Positions 1 to 9,852 are shown, counted from the stretch's first letter. The stretch: 52,849 nucleotides of DNA from an uncultured Prochlorococcus sp. (GCF_902522795.1 NZ_CABYWZ010000012.1:1-52849), one strand, 5' to 3'. Program-made: numbers and translations. The notes: generated from the sequence alone by a model not told the origin.

Positions 1-125
1 TTAAAAAAATTAAAGTTTTTTGTGGGACTGGAGGAACATTAATTGATAGTAATATCCAATTACAGGGTGATATGGTGTCGCAATCAATTGAGTTTCTTCG
101 TAAAGAGGGATTTCATAATTTATGA
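1..125 (+). CDS. SUI1/YciH-family translation factor, C-terminal fragment
   Basis: Frame 3 is open from the window edge to TGA at 123-125 and encodes about 40 residues. They contain the pattern VFCGTGGTL, then a polar stretch, IQLQGD and a final REG-F-NL-type end. This matches the end of SUI1 (eIF1/YciH) domains, which carry CGCGGT-x-K-x-IELQGD followed by a helix and GF. The N-terminal part lies outside the window. In bacteria these small proteins are eIF1-like factors with a poorly defined role in initiation. The next gene, cysC, follows on the same strand after a short gap, so they may be cotranscribed. The family call rests on a short segment. Confidence 0.7.
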   Translation, partial: KKIKVFCGTGGTLIDSNIQLQGDMVSQSIEFLRKEGFHNL

Positions 126-152
126 AGCAAGGGTTAGGATAAGGTTTTAATT

Positions 153-791
153 TTGATGATCCAAAAAATGAAAGAACAAGATCAAACAAAGTCAACCAAT
201 ATAAAGTGGCACAATTTAACTATTGATAGGGAAAAGTTAGAGAAAATGAGAGGTCATAAAGGAATGGTTATCTGGTTTACAGGTTTATCTGGCTCTGGTA
301 AAAGTACTTTAGCCAACGCTTTAAATGAAGTTTTACACCTAGATGGTTTTTCGACTTATGTGTTGGATGGAGATAATATTAGACACGGTTTATGTAAAGA
401 TCTTGGTTTTTCTGATGAAGATAGAGAAGAAAACATACGAAGAATTGGAGAAGTTGCAAATTTATTTATGAATGCTGGGATAATAACTATTACAGCATTC
501 GTTTCACCATTTATTAGCGATAGAGATAGGGTAAGAAAAATTATTGGATCTAAGGATTTTATAGAAGTTTATTGTGCTGCTGATATCGAAGTTTGCGAAA
601 AAAGGGATACAAAAGGTCTTTATAAGAAAGCTCGTTTGGGTGAAATTAAAGAGTTTACAGGGATTTCTAGTCCATATGAAGCTCCTCATAATCCCGAAAT
701 TTTTGTTGATACAGGTTCGTTAGATTTAAATGATTCCGTTGAAAAAGTTATTAAATACCTTAAAAAAGAAAACTTTCTTAACAAGGCTTAA
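153..791 (+). CDS. cysC: adenylylsulfate (APS) kinase CysC
   Basis: Phosphorylates adenosine 5'-phosphosulfate with ATP to give PAPS in sulfate activation. The P-loop GLSGSGKST lies at residues 44-52. It is followed by DGDNIRHGL, the FVSPF segment that carries the family's conserved serine, and the C-terminal EVCEKRDTKGLYKKAR and FTGISSPYEAP blocks, all typical of CysC. The length of 212 residues is normal for a single-domain enzyme, with no ATP-sulfurylase fusion. The start is uncertain. ATG 153, 156 and 168 are all in frame without a strong Shine-Dalgarno site, and 168 (MKEQDQ) is equally plausible. It converges on purE with a nine-base gap. Confidence 0.95.
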   Translation: MMIQKMKEQDQTKSTNIKWHNLTIDREKLEKMRGHKGMVIWFTGLSGSGKSTLANALNEVLHLDGFSTYVLDGDNIRHGLCKDLGFSDEDREENIRRIGEVANLFMNAGIITITAFVSPFISDRDRVRKIIGSKDFIEVYCAADIEVCEKRDTKGLYKKARLGEIKEFTGISSPYEAPHNPEIFVDTGSLDLNDSVEKVIKYLKKENFLNKA

Positions 792-800
792 TAGAAAATA

Positions 801-1340
801 TTAGTTCATATTTTGAAGATAATTGTCAGGTCCAATAGTTGATAACTTACTATTTTTAGTTCTTACCTGTGTATGTAGATTTTCTCTGAATTCTTTTAAA
901 TTTTTCTTTATAGATTCATCAAATAAACTGATCATCTCTATTGCCAATAATCCAGCATTCTGACCTCCATTAATTGCAACTGTTGCAACTGGAATCCCAG
1001 CAGGCATTTGAACGATTGACAAAAGAGAATCAATCCCCTTAAGTGTCTTACTCTCTACTGGTACTCCAATTACAGGAATACAAGTTATGGATGCCAGCAT
1101 TCCTGGAAGATGAGCAGCTCCACCAGCACCGGCAATTATTACTTTTATGTTTTCTGATTCTGCATTTTTTGCATATTCCATCATTTCAATAGGTGTTCGA
1201 TGAGCAGAAAGTATACAAACTTCAGTTTTTATTCCAAATTCTTTTAAAATATCAATGGCTGGTTTCAATGTTTTTAGATCTGAATCACTACCCATTACGA
1301 CAGCAATTTTATAAATATTTTTAGAATTCAATTCTGACAA
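801..1340 (-). CDS. purE: N5-carboxyaminoimidazole ribonucleotide mutase PurE (class I)
   Basis: Converts N5-CAIR to CAIR in de novo purine synthesis in the cytoplasm. The family signatures are all present: GSDSD at 17-21, SAHRTP with the catalytic His at 45-50, GAGGAAHLPG at 71-80, PVES, and the MPAGIPVATVAI block near 112-123. It has 179 residues, slightly longer than the usual 160-170 because of a C-terminal tail. This is the stand-alone mutase, so a PurK partner should exist elsewhere. It is divergent from chlM and shares a spacer of about 90 bases that contains a clear plus-strand -10 box. Confidence 0.95.
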   Translation of the reverse strand: MSELNSKNIYKIAVVMGSDSDLKTLKPAIDILKEFGIKTEVCILSAHRTPIEMMEYAKNAESENIKVIIAGAGGAAHLPGMLASITCIPVIGVPVESKTLKGIDSLLSIVQMPAGIPVATVAINGGQNAGLLAIEMISLFDESIKKNLKEFRENLHTQVRTKNSKLSTIGPDNYLQNMN

Positions 1341-1361
1341 AATAACAAATCAATTCTTTCC

Positions 1362-1367
1362 TATAAT
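1362..1367 (+). promoter_or_regulatory. candidate -10 box for chlM
   Basis: A perfect TATAAT lies in the purE/chlM divergent spacer, 62 bases before the chlM ATG. A TGACAA at 1335-1340 is the nearest -35-like hexamer, but the spacing of 21 is too wide for a good sigma-70 promoter. Function is inferred from position and match only. Confidence 0.45.
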
Positions 1368-1429
1368 GGCGTGCAATTAATTTGGCGCCAGTTAGTTAGT
1401 ATAAAAAGAATAAATTTTCATAGAATATT

Positions 1430-2131
1430 ATGAGTTCAAATAAGCTTATCGAAAAAAGTGAAGTTAGGGAGTATTTTAATGGTACTGGCTTTGAAAGATG
1501 GAATAAAATTTATAGCAAATCTGATGAAATTAATACAGTTCAGAAAAATATTAGGAAAGGTCATCAAAAAACTGTAGATGATGTAGTCTCATATATTAAA
1601 AATTATCCTGAACTAACAAAAAAAAGTTACTGTGATGCAGGCTGTGGTGTAGGAAGTCTTTCCATACCTTTACTAAGACTTGGTATAAAAGAACTACAGG
1701 TGAGCGATATTTCTTCTGAAATGATTAAAGAAACAAAAAAACGCATTAATGAATTAGGTTTGAATCAAGGTAAAATCAAATATGAAGTCTGTGATCTGGA
1801 AAAATTAAAAGGATTATTTGACGTTGTAGTTTGTTTGGATGTGTTTATTCATTATCCTCAACCGGTCGCAGAAGAAATGGTTCAACATCTATGCGATTTA
1901 AGCAAAGAAAAACTAATCGTTAGCTTTGCTCCTTATACTCCAGTTCTTGCTGTTCTAAAAAATATTGGAAAATTATTTCCTGGGCCAAGTAAAACTACAA
2001 GAGCATATACATTGAAAGAAAAGGGTATTATTTATGCTGCTCAAGAAAGAGGATTTAAAGTTGTTAAAAATAAACTAAATCAAGCTCCTTTTTATTTTTC
2101 AAAACTAATTGAATTCGAAAAAATTAAATAA
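1430..2131 (+). CDS. chlM: Mg-protoporphyrin IX O-methyltransferase ChlM
   Basis: Transfers a methyl group from S-adenosylmethionine to the ring-C propionate of Mg-protoporphyrin IX, an early dedicated step of chlorophyll synthesis, at or near the thylakoid membrane. The SAM-binding motif I (DAGCGVGSL) is at residues 69-77. The N-terminal EYFNGTGFERWNKIY signature is characteristic of ChlM/BchM and separates it from generic methyltransferases. A post-motif IV segment with VVCLDVFIHYP and the conserved LIVSFAPYTP block follow. The length of 233 residues is normal. Confidence 0.93.
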   Translation: MSSNKLIEKSEVREYFNGTGFERWNKIYSKSDEINTVQKNIRKGHQKTVDDVVSYIKNYPELTKKSYCDAGCGVGSLSIPLLRLGIKELQVSDISSEMIKETKKRINELGLNQGKIKYEVCDLEKLKGLFDVVVCLDVFIHYPQPVAEEMVQHLCDLSKEKLIVSFAPYTPVLAVLKNIGKLFPGPSKTTRAYTLKEKGIIYAAQERGFKVVKNKLNQAPFYFSKLIEFEKIK

Positions 2132-2132
2132 T

Positions 2133-2861
2133 TTACTTTACTAAATGATTTTCAAGTGCATAACGAACTAATTCGGTTCGGCTAGATGTACCAGTCTTGA
2201 TAAAAAGTCTACTTACATATTTCTCAACATTTCTAATAGATGTTTCAAGTTGTCTTGCAATTTCCTTGTTCATAAGTCCCTCTGCTACTAGTTGAAGCAC
2301 ACTTGCTTCTCTTGGAGTAAAACTAGGAAGATTTATTTTATTTTCTGGACTAGTCTGGTTTTGGTCTGTGAGCATAGATTTTATTTCAGTAATTTGTTTT
2401 GCCATTTTGCTGACATCAATATCTGCGAATCGTGCCGCTTCTTTTAATAAACGTTCTTGTCTGTTGATTACATTTTTAACTCTTGCAGCTAATTCATCGG
2501 GATCGAAAGGTTTGGAAATATAATCATCAACTCCGGCAAGATAACCTTCGGTTCTGTCTAGGGTCATTCCTTTTGCAGTTAGAAAAATAACTGGAGTTCC
2601 TCCTAATTTTTCATCCTCTCTAATTTTTTCTAATAAAGCATAACCGTTGACTCGAGGCATCATAACATCGCTAATTATCAAATCGGGGAATACTGTTTGA
2701 GCTTTTTCCCAACCATCCTCTCCATCAACTGCAATAAATATTTCAAAGCCTTCATCTTCTAAAAATGTTTTAACAGCTGTTCTTAAACCAGGCTCATCAT
2801 CAACTAATAAAATTCTTGATTTTCTTACTGGTTCATTATTTATTTGATTAATTTCATTCAT
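2133..2861 (-). CDS. response regulator, REC plus LuxR/NarL-type HTH
   Basis: A two-domain response regulator of 242 residues. The receiver domain (about 15-135) has the acidic pair DDE at 21-23, phospho-acceptor Asp65 (ISDVMMPR), Thr95 in FLTAKG and Lys117 in YISKPFDP, so it should be phosphorylatable. A linker of about 40 residues leads to a LuxR-type helix-turn-helix (about 180-242) with TPREASVLQLVAEGLMNKEIA and SIRNVEKYVSRLF. It resembles the cyanobacterial and plastid Ycf29-like regulators, but I cannot assign the ortholog firmly. No histidine kinase is adjacent. It is divergent from the cysteine desulfurase. Confidence 0.88.
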   Translation of the reverse strand: MNEINQINNEPVRKSRILLVDDEPGLRTAVKTFLEDEGFEIFIAVDGEDGWEKAQTVFPDLIISDVMMPRVNGYALLEKIREDEKLGGTPVIFLTAKGMTLDRTEGYLAGVDDYISKPFDPDELAARVKNVINRQERLLKEAARFADIDVSKMAKQITEIKSMLTDQNQTSPENKINLPSFTPREASVLQLVAEGLMNKEIARQLETSIRNVEKYVSRLFIKTGTSSRTELVRYALENHLVK

Positions 2862-2920
2862 TTTTTAAATTCTTTAATTTGATTTTCTAGTAATAAACAG
2901 AATTTTATATACTAAACATA

Positions 2921-4066
2921 ATGCTTTCAACTCCCATACTACTAGACTATCAATCTTCGACTCCTTGCTCTAAAGAAGTTGTTGATTCTATGAAACCTTT
3001 TTGGAGTGAGATATTTTCTAACCCTGCAAGCAAATCTAATTTGGCGGGGATTAACGCAAGCGCCATATTGGAGGCCTCAAGAGAAAAAATAGAACAAAAT
3101 TTATTTCTTAAGAATAAAAAAGTTATTTTTACAAGTGGGGCAACTGAATCTAATAACTTAGCTTTATTAGGTTTTGCTAGAAATTACTATAAAAAAACAG
3201 GAAATTATGGACATATCATTACCTTAAAAACGGAGCATAAAGCTGTTTTGGAGCCCCTAAACCAACTAAACAAAGAGGGATTTATGGTTACAGAAATTAA
3301 TCCTGAGAAAGATGGCTTAATTTCAGAAGAACAATTCAAAAAAAATATAAGAGAAGATACATTTCTGGTTAGTGTCATGTTGGCAAATAACGAAATAGGA
3401 GTTATTCAGCCCATAGAGAATATTTCAAAGATATGTAAATCGAGAGGAATTACCTTTCACTCTGATTTTGCACAATGTTTAGGTTATATCGAGTTAGAAA
3501 ATCTTTTATCAGATGTAAATATGATAACGATGAGTTCTCACAAAATATATGGTCCTAAAGGGATAGGACTTCTTTTGATTGATGAAGAAATTAATCTTGA
3601 GCCTTTAATTATTGGAGGAGGTCAGGAATATGGTCTCAGGGCTGGTACATTACCTCTTCCTTTAGTAGTTGGCTTTGCCAAAGCAATAGAAATAGCAGTT
3701 TTTAATCAAAAAAATAATGCTGAGAAATTACTTTTGCATAGAAATAACCTTTTAGAGGGTTTGTTAAAAAAAAATTCTGGTTTATTAATTAATGGCTCCA
3801 TAGAAAAAAGATTGCCTCACAATTTAAATTTGACTGTATTGGATTTAAATGGAGCAAAGTTTCATAAACTTTTAAAATCTAAAATAATTTGTTCTACTGG
3901 ATCTGCATGTAGTAATGGTGAACCATCTCATGTTTTACTAGCCTTAGGTAGATCTCTTAAAGAGGCAGAATCTTCAATAAGGTTAAGTATTGGATTAAGC
4001 ACTAATTCAAAAGACATAAACCAAGCAATTCATGTCCTTACAAATACGATCAGATTATTACGATAG
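2921..4066 (+). CDS. cysteine desulfurase, NifS/IscS-like (group I)
   Basis: A PLP enzyme that removes sulfur from cysteine for Fe-S clusters or tRNA thiolation. The fold-type I motifs are clear: TSGATESNN at 71-79, TEH near 104-106, ANNEIG at 155-160, HSDFAQ near 180-185, and the PLP lysine K208 in SSHKIYGPKG. The persulfide cysteine is C330 in TGSACSNGEPSHVL, on a group I-type loop, which separates it from SufS. It has 381 residues, full length. TATACT at 2908-2913 is only seven bases before the ATG, which would give a very short or leaderless transcript. It ends 12 bases from rsmH, which is convergent. Confidence 0.9.
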   Translation: MLSTPILLDYQSSTPCSKEVVDSMKPFWSEIFSNPASKSNLAGINASAILEASREKIEQNLFLKNKKVIFTSGATESNNLALLGFARNYYKKTGNYGHIITLKTEHKAVLEPLNQLNKEGFMVTEINPEKDGLISEEQFKKNIREDTFLVSVMLANNEIGVIQPIENISKICKSRGITFHSDFAQCLGYIELENLLSDVNMITMSSHKIYGPKGIGLLLIDEEINLEPLIIGGGQEYGLRAGTLPLPLVVGFAKAIEIAVFNQKNNAEKLLLHRNNLLEGLLKKNSGLLINGSIEKRLPHNLNLTVLDLNGAKFHKLLKSKIICSTGSACSNGEPSHVLLALGRSLKEAESSIRLSIGLSTNSKDINQAIHVLTNTIRLLR

Positions 4067-4078
4067 AAATTATTGGTT

Positions 4079-4981
4079 TTAATTTAATTGAGCAATTCTT
4101 AATTTTCCACTTCTAGCTCTTTTATTTAGTTCGACTTCTTGTTTGGAAGGAGTTATTGGCTTTTTTGTAAGGTTTTTTAGTCTTTGATCATTCTTAAAAG
4201 AACTTTTAACTAACCTATCCTCAAGAGAATGAAAACTAATAATAGAAATAATACCCCCTGGTAAAAGCCATTCAGGAACAACTTGCAAGAATTTTTCTAA
4301 TACTTCAATTTCTTTATTAACTGCAATTCTTAGTGCTTGAAATGTTCTTGTTGCTGGGTGTATTTTTTTATATCTTTGTTTTGGTGGAAAGCAGCCTGCA
4401 ATAGAATAGGCTAATTCTTTTGTCCCTGAATATTTCCCATTTTCCTTCAAATCCATTTTTATTTTCCTAGCAATCTTTCTTGATAATCTCTCTTCTCCAT
4501 ATTTATAAATTAGGTTAGCTAGATCTTTTTCATTTAAAGCCTCAATTAATTTCTCTGCATTAACCTCAAGAAAAGGATTCATGCGCATATCAAGTGGACC
4601 ATCTTTTTGGAAGCTAAATCCTCTTTTAGGGTCATCAACTTGGTTACTATTTACTCCAAGATCTGCAATCACAAAAGAAACTTTTTCTTTTGGCACAAAA
4701 TCCGCAAAATTTATAGCCCTAATATCAAGCCTATTTTTAAATTTATTAAGTTTTTTTGATGCTGATTTTCTTGCGAATGGATCTTGATCAAGTCCAATTA
4801 TATTTAAATCCGAATATTTTCTCAATAAATGATAAGAGTGCCCGCCTCCACCTAAAGTTGCGTCTATTCCTTTAAGTTGGTTGTTATGGATTAATGGGTA
4901 ATGCTCTAATGAGGCGATAATCTCATCTGTCATAACTGATTTATGATTGAAAAAAGATGAATCAGATAGGTCAGTTTGCAT
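4079..4981 (-). CDS. rsmH: 16S rRNA (cytosine-1402-N4) methyltransferase RsmH (MraW)
   Basis: Methylates N4 of C1402 in the decoding centre of 16S rRNA using SAM. The N-terminal HKSVMTDEI and the SAM loop DATLGGGGHS match the family, as do ADLGVNSNQVDDPKRGFSF (the family LGVSSxQLDxPxRGFSF block), DGPLDMRM and the C-terminal SFHSLEDRLVK. It has 300 residues, full length. In many bacteria it starts the dcw cluster. Here it stands alone, between the convergent cysteine desulfurase and divergent ndhH. Confidence 0.95.
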   Translation of the reverse strand: MQTDLSDSSFFNHKSVMTDEIIASLEHYPLIHNNQLKGIDATLGGGGHSYHLLRKYSDLNIIGLDQDPFARKSASKKLNKFKNRLDIRAINFADFVPKEKVSFVIADLGVNSNQVDDPKRGFSFQKDGPLDMRMNPFLEVNAEKLIEALNEKDLANLIYKYGEERLSRKIARKIKMDLKENGKYSGTKELAYSIAGCFPPKQRYKKIHPATRTFQALRIAVNKEIEVLEKFLQVVPEWLLPGGIISIISFHSLEDRLVKSSFKNDQRLKNLTKKPITPSKQEVELNKRARSGKLRIAQLN

Positions 4982-5019
4982 AACTTTCGACTAAGATTTA
5001 TTTAGAAGTTAAATTTCGA

Positions 5020-6207
5020 ATGGCTCAACTAGAGACTAGAACAGAACCAATGGTGGTCAATTTTGGCCCTCACCATCCCTCAATGCATGGGGTTTTAAGG
5101 TTAGTTGTAACTCTTGATGGTGAGAATGTCATTGATTGTGAGCCAGTAATTGGATATTTACACAGAGGAATGGAAAAGATAGCTGAAAATAGGACAAATG
5201 TAATGTATGTCCCTTATGTAAGCAGAATGGATTATGCAGCAGGAATGTTTTATGAAGCTATTGTAGTAAATGCTCCTGAAAAATTAGCTAATATTCAAGT
5301 TCCTAAAAGAGCTAGTTACATCAGAGTTCTAATGCTGGAACTCAATCGTATTGCTAATCATCTTTTATGGCTCGGTCCCTTTTTAGCAGACGTAGGAGCT
5401 CAAACTCCATTTTTCTATATTTTTAGAGAAAGAGAAATGATATATGATCTCTGGGAAGCTGCTACTGGACAGAGGCTGATAAATAATAATTTCTTTAGGA
5501 TAGGTGGTGTTGCTTGTGATCTTCCATACGGATGGTTAGAAAAATGTATAGACTTTTGTGATTGGTTTGGACCTAAGATTGATGAATATGAAAAATTAAT
5601 TACAAATAATCCAATTTTTAGAAAAAGAATTGAAGGTCTGGGAACAATACAAAGAGACCAGGCAATTAATTGGTCTTTGTCTGGGCCAATGCTTAGAGCT
5701 TCTGGAGTTTCTTGGGATTTAAGGAAAGTCGATAGTTATGAATGCTATGACGATTTTGATTGGCAGATTGCTTCAGAAAAAGAAGGAGATTGTTATGCGA
5801 GATATCGAGTGAGAGTCGAAGAGATGAGACAATCACTAAGCATTATTCGCCAAGCCTGTAAAATGATTCCAGGAGGTCCAACAGAAAATTTGGAAGCTCA
5901 AAGAATGGCGACTGAAGATAAGAAAAGTGAAATATTTGGTATGGACTATCAATATGTAGCTAAGAAGGTTGCTCCAACTTTTAAAATTCCTAACGGCGAA
6001 TTGTATACAAGATTAGAGTCCGGTAAAGGAGAAATAGGTGTATTCATTCAAGGAAATAATGAAGTTACCCCATGGAGATTTAAAATCAGAGCAGCTGATT
6101 TAAACAATCTGCAAATATTGCCTCATATTCTTAAAGGTGCCAAAATCGCCGATATTATGGCAATCCTTGGCTCAATAGATGTCATTATGGGATCTGTTGA
6201 TAGATAA
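5020..6207 (+). CDS. ndhH: NAD(P)H-quinone oxidoreductase subunit H (NdhH)
   Basis: The 49-kDa-type subunit of photosynthetic NDH-1. It lies in the membrane-extrinsic arm beside the quinone site and serves ferredoxin-dependent cyclic electron flow and respiration. The N-terminal [14 protein letters not shown] and [14 protein letters not shown] blocks are diagnostic, as are the [13 protein letters not shown] segment and the C-terminal [18 protein letters not shown]. It has 395 residues, the usual cyanobacterial length. The hotdog thioesterase begins nine bases after the stop. Confidence 0.97.
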   Translation: MAQLETRTEPMVVNFGPHHPSMHGVLRLVVTLDGENVIDCEPVIGYLHRGMEKIAENRTNVMYVPYVSRMDYAAGMFYEAIVVNAPEKLANIQVPKRASYIRVLMLELNRIANHLLWLGPFLADVGAQTPFFYIFREREMIYDLWEAATGQRLINNNFFRIGGVACDLPYGWLEKCIDFCDWFGPKIDEYEKLITNNPIFRKRIEGLGTIQRDQAINWSLSGPMLRASGVSWDLRKVDSYECYDDFDWQIASEKEGDCYARYRVRVEEMRQSLSIIRQACKMIPGGPTENLEAQRMATEDKKSEIFGMDYQYVAKKVAPTFKIPNGELYTRLESGKGEIGVFIQGNNEVTPWRFKIRAADLNNLQILPHILKGAKIADIMAILGSIDVIMGSVDR

Positions 6208-6669
<462 letters not shown>

Positions 6670-6672
6670 TTA

Positions 6673-7875
6673 TTATTTTTTAAATTTATAGTTTATTTTT
6701 TCTGTAATGTTATTTTTGTTTTTAACAATCCAACTTTCAGGTCTTTCATGTTTAGGCCAACTTTGAGAAAAATTTTTTAATAAATTTAATGAATTTTCAA
6801 TATTTTGATGATTTGTACGTTTTTTAAATTCAACAATTATTTTAATTTTATTTCCCCATAATTTGTCGGATACTTTTGAAATATTGAATTCATTAATTGG
6901 GATATTTTCTTTCATAATGAAATAATTTATTCGAGATTCAATTACTTTTGGAAAAACGATTTCCCCTCCTGAATTAAAAGCGTTATCGTTTCTTCCAAGA
7001 AAGTTTAAATAAAAAGAATTATTGATTTGATTAATTTCACCTAAATCACCGGTTTGCCACCACCCATTTTTATTTTTGAAATTTTCAGTTTTTGAAGAGT
7101 CAATTATTTCGATTCCAATTCTGGCTGATTTTATCTCGATTAATCCTTTTGCGTTAATTCTTATTTTTGTATCAGGTAGTATTTCTCCAACATTTTTAAA
7201 ACCCATTAAGAATTCACTTGGTTTTAAACTCGTAACCATTGCTGCTGTTTCAGTTGAGCCGTAACAAGGTGCTAATTTTATCTTTTCTTCTATACATTGT
7301 TCTGCAGTTTCCCTTGAAATTGAAGCTCCACCTACCCAAATTAGATCAAAAATTTTAAGCCAACTAATACCATCTTTTTGAGCTAAAAGTCTTTGTAATT
7401 GGGTAGGTACTAATGATGTAATCAAGTGTTTTTTGTTTTTTTTGGATTTGATTGTAAAAAGTAATAGTTCTCGAGTTTTTTTTATTAAATTCGGAGAAAT
7501 ATTAATACAATCACATCCCCAAGTTTGACTTCTAAAAATAGGCATTAATCCGCTTATATGGTTCAGTGGTAAAGTGTTTAAAATTAGGCATTTTTGTAAT
7601 TCAAATCCTTGCTCTATTAGCCATTTTCCTGATGTAATAGCAGATAATTGAAGATTATTTAAATGGTGAAAACATAGTCTTGGTTTTCCAGAACTCCCGC
7701 TACTGTTTAAGATAATTGCTGGCCCATTTTCAGTAATTGAATCTAATACATCTTCATCTTCATAAAATTTGTTTTTTACATAAATAATTTTATTCTCTTT
7801 AATTTTTTCAATAATTTTCTCTCCAGATTGAGTTTCATTATTTTCAACTTCAATAGTATGAATTTTATTTTTCAT
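6673..7875 (-). CDS. menE: O-succinylbenzoate-CoA ligase MenE
   Basis: An acyl-adenylate-forming enzyme that activates o-succinylbenzoate with ATP and CoA. The P-loop (LNSSGSSGKPRL), YGSTETAAM, the WWQTGDLG aspartate and GRNDNAFNSGGEIV are all visible. A C-terminal lysine in EKINYKFKK could serve as the catalytic Lys. At about 400 residues it is short for the superfamily, as is usual for cyanobacterial MenE. The start chosen is ATG 7875, because it overlaps the menC stop as ATGA. An in-frame ATG at 7887 would add four residues and extend further into menC. It is the last gene of menA-menC-menE. Confidence 0.93.
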   Translation of the reverse strand: MKNKIHTIEVENNETQSGEKIIEKIKENKIIYVKNKFYEDEDVLDSITENGPAIILNSSGSSGKPRLCFHHLNNLQLSAITSGKWLIEQGFELQKCLILNTLPLNHISGLMPIFRSQTWGCDCINISPNLIKKTRELLLFTIKSKKNKKHLITSLVPTQLQRLLAQKDGISWLKIFDLIWVGGASISRETAEQCIEEKIKLAPCYGSTETAAMVTSLKPSEFLMGFKNVGEILPDTKIRINAKGLIEIKSARIGIEIIDSSKTENFKNKNGWWQTGDLGEINQINNSFYLNFLGRNDNAFNSGGEIVFPKVIESRINYFIMKENIPINEFNISKVSDKLWGNKIKIIVEFKKRTNHQNIENSLNLLKNFSQSWPKHERPESWIVKNKNNITEKINYKFKK

Positions 7876-8837
7876 AGTTGATCCCATATCTTTCTTGCTT
7901 CATTTAAAAATAGAAACGAATTAGGGAATTTATTCATTGCTAAACCAGGAACTTTTGGCGTTGGTCCTTGTAATTGTAGAGAAGATAAATGATAAAGCCA
8001 TCTCTTCCCTATTCCAGTTTCAAATGAGGAACTTATAGATATTAAAGCTTTTTTATTTTCTAATTCTCTTAAAAGCTTAACTGGATTATTTTCTTGAGAA
8101 GGCCTTCGAATTTGCCAACCCTTCCAATCATTAATCAAAGTTGGAAATTTTAAAAGTGATTCGTCTAAGGCTATTGGGATTTTTTTGTTGAGTTCTGTCA
8201 TTCCCTCAATATCATCAATACAGAGAGGTTGTTCTAACCAATCTATATTTTTGTTATCTTTCAAAATATCAGCCCATCTATTAGCTATCTTTCTCCCCCA
8301 AGAACCATTAGCATCTATTCTTAACTTAATGTTATTGCCTATTTGGCTTAAAATTTCTTCTAAATTTGCTTCTTCCTCATGGTTATCTCTTAATGCAACT
8401 TTCCATTTTATGGTTACTGGTTTTTCAATATTAGATTGTCTGTTTTTAATTTTATTTAGCTCTGAAATTACATTTTCAGAATTTAAAAGTATGGCTGTTT
8501 TATCAATTTCATCAAAGCTATAGTTTTCTTTGAAAATTATTTTTCCATTTATCTCAGCTAATGCAGAATTTATTGCAGATTGAATGCATGGGTGAAAAAT
8601 ATTTATTTGCTCAGCTAAATTAAATCCTTCTACATTCTCAGGGATCATATTTAGTTGTGTTGCACATTTTTTTAAGTCTTCTTTTACAAGTGGTGAAACT
8701 TCTCCAAACCCAATTTTTTTATCATTACTTGATAATTTAATTATCCAACCCATTTTTGTAAGATAAGTGGTTTTAGAATTTTCTACTTTTGTGGATAACT
8801 TAAAGCTATAAGATTTTTTTTTAAATATTAAGTTCAT
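7872..8837 (-). CDS. menC: o-succinylbenzoate synthase MenC
   Basis: Dehydrates SHCHC to o-succinylbenzoate and belongs to the enolase superfamily. The barrel carries K144-W-K146 (first catalytic Lys pair), metal ligands D175 (LRIDANGSW), E202 (WLEQPL) and D225 (ALDES). The C-terminal SSFETGIG segment fits OSBS. The position that normally holds the second catalytic lysine before Pro reads Arg-Arg-Pro (244-246). It has 321 residues. Its ATG overlaps the menA stop, and its TGA overlaps the menE ATG, so the three genes are translationally coupled. Confidence 0.9.
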   Translation of the reverse strand: MNLIFKKKSYSFKLSTKVENSKTTYLTKMGWIIKLSSNDKKIGFGEVSPLVKEDLKKCATQLNMIPENVEGFNLAEQINIFHPCIQSAINSALAEINGKIIFKENYSFDEIDKTAILLNSENVISELNKIKNRQSNIEKPVTIKWKVALRDNHEEEANLEEILSQIGNNIKLRIDANGSWGRKIANRWADILKDNKNIDWLEQPLCIDDIEGMTELNKKIPIALDESLLKFPTLINDWKGWQIRRPSQENNPVKLLRELENKKALISISSSFETGIGKRWLYHLSSLQLQGPTPKVPGLAMNKFPNSFLFLNEARKIWDQL

Positions 8838-9751
8838 TTGTTAAGCAAGTAATTAAATATTAATCCTGTGATTAAGCCAACTCCATTAAGAGTTTGAAAT
8901 TTTATTGCGACGAATTTGGAATTTTTTATTGCAGAAGGTTTTTTATATGAAGATTTTAATAAATTTATAAGTCTTATTGCTTGAGGAAAACTAATAAAAT
9001 AAAGGATACAAAACACTGGAATAAATCCAGTAACTATAGTGAAAAGTTGAAAAATATATACTGTAAAAATTATCCAAGGCACAAATTGAGAACCTTTTTT
9101 TGCTCCTAGACGAACTAAAGGTGAATTTTTCCCATGCTTTTTATCTTCAGAAATTTGATGAAAATGAGAACAGAATAATACAAGAGTTGTTGCTAATGAA
9201 GGTCCTGAACCAAGTAATAAAGAAACTTTCCAAGGAATATCTTCGAAGTAAATATTAGACGGATTTAACGCAATTAAGACTGCCGAGTAGGCAAAAGGTC
9301 CAAATGCAAGCCAGCATAATGGTTCTCCTAAACCTTGATAGCCAAATCTAAAAGGAGGTCCTTGATATAAATATCCTAAGAAGCAGCAAGATGCCACCAA
9401 AATCAAAATGTTTATACTTGTTGATACTGAAATAATTGAAATTATTAATAAACCAATAACTAAAGAGGTATATGCAATAAATGAAATTATTTTTTTATTT
9501 TTTACAAGATTTACAATTGAATGGAATTTAAATTCATCGATTCCTGTTTCTGCGTCGAATAAATCATTAGTTAGGTTTTCCCAAAGTAATATAAAAATTG
9601 CAGCTAAAGTAAATGCAATCAAATTATAAATTTTTACCTTTTCATATTGATTGAGTATATATGCCCCTGTTATTAACACCGGAAGTATGGCAACTGAATA
9701 AAGAGGCCATTTTATCGCTTGTTTCCATAATTTTTTTTTATCTTCGTCCAT
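8834..9751 (-). CDS. menA: 1,4-dihydroxy-2-naphthoate phytyltransferase MenA
   Basis: A UbiA-family membrane prenyltransferase that attaches the phytyl chain to DHNA to form demethylphylloquinone for photosystem I. It has 305 residues with roughly eight hydrophobic segments. The first Asp-rich Mg-diphosphate motif is NDLFDAETGID, and a second Asp/Glu-containing loop (SEDKKHGKNS) lies about two thirds along. Phytyl rather than polyprenyl specificity is inferred from the cyanobacterial context. It heads the menA-menC-menE group and is divergent from menF across a spacer of about 100 bases. Confidence 0.92.
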   Translation of the reverse strand: MDEDKKKLWKQAIKWPLYSVAILPVLITGAYILNQYEKVKIYNLIAFTLAAIFILLWENLTNDLFDAETGIDEFKFHSIVNLVKNKKIISFIAYTSLVIGLLIISIISVSTSINILILVASCCFLGYLYQGPPFRFGYQGLGEPLCWLAFGPFAYSAVLIALNPSNIYFEDIPWKVSLLLGSGPSLATTLVLFCSHFHQISEDKKHGKNSPLVRLGAKKGSQFVPWIIFTVYIFQLFTIVTGFIPVFCILYFISFPQAIRLINLLKSSYKKPSAIKNSKFVAIKFQTLNGVGLITGLIFNYLLNK

Positions 9752-9783
9752 TTTTATTTAACTCACAAAATTCGATCGTTATT

Positions 9784-9812
9784 AAATGTAGTTTATAAAT
9801 TGAGTTACATTT
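9784..9812. promoter_or_regulatory. inverted repeat in the menA/menF divergent spacer
   Basis: AAATGTA (9784-9790) and TACATTT (9806-9812) are perfect 7-base inverted arms separated by 15 bases. They lie roughly midway between two divergently transcribed phylloquinone genes. The site could be an operator shared by menA and menF. Arms of this base composition can arise by chance in such AT-rich DNA, so this is only a candidate. Confidence 0.25.
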
Positions 9813-9852
9813 TTTACTTTATTGCATGATTTTTAGTTATTTTCAATAAGTA

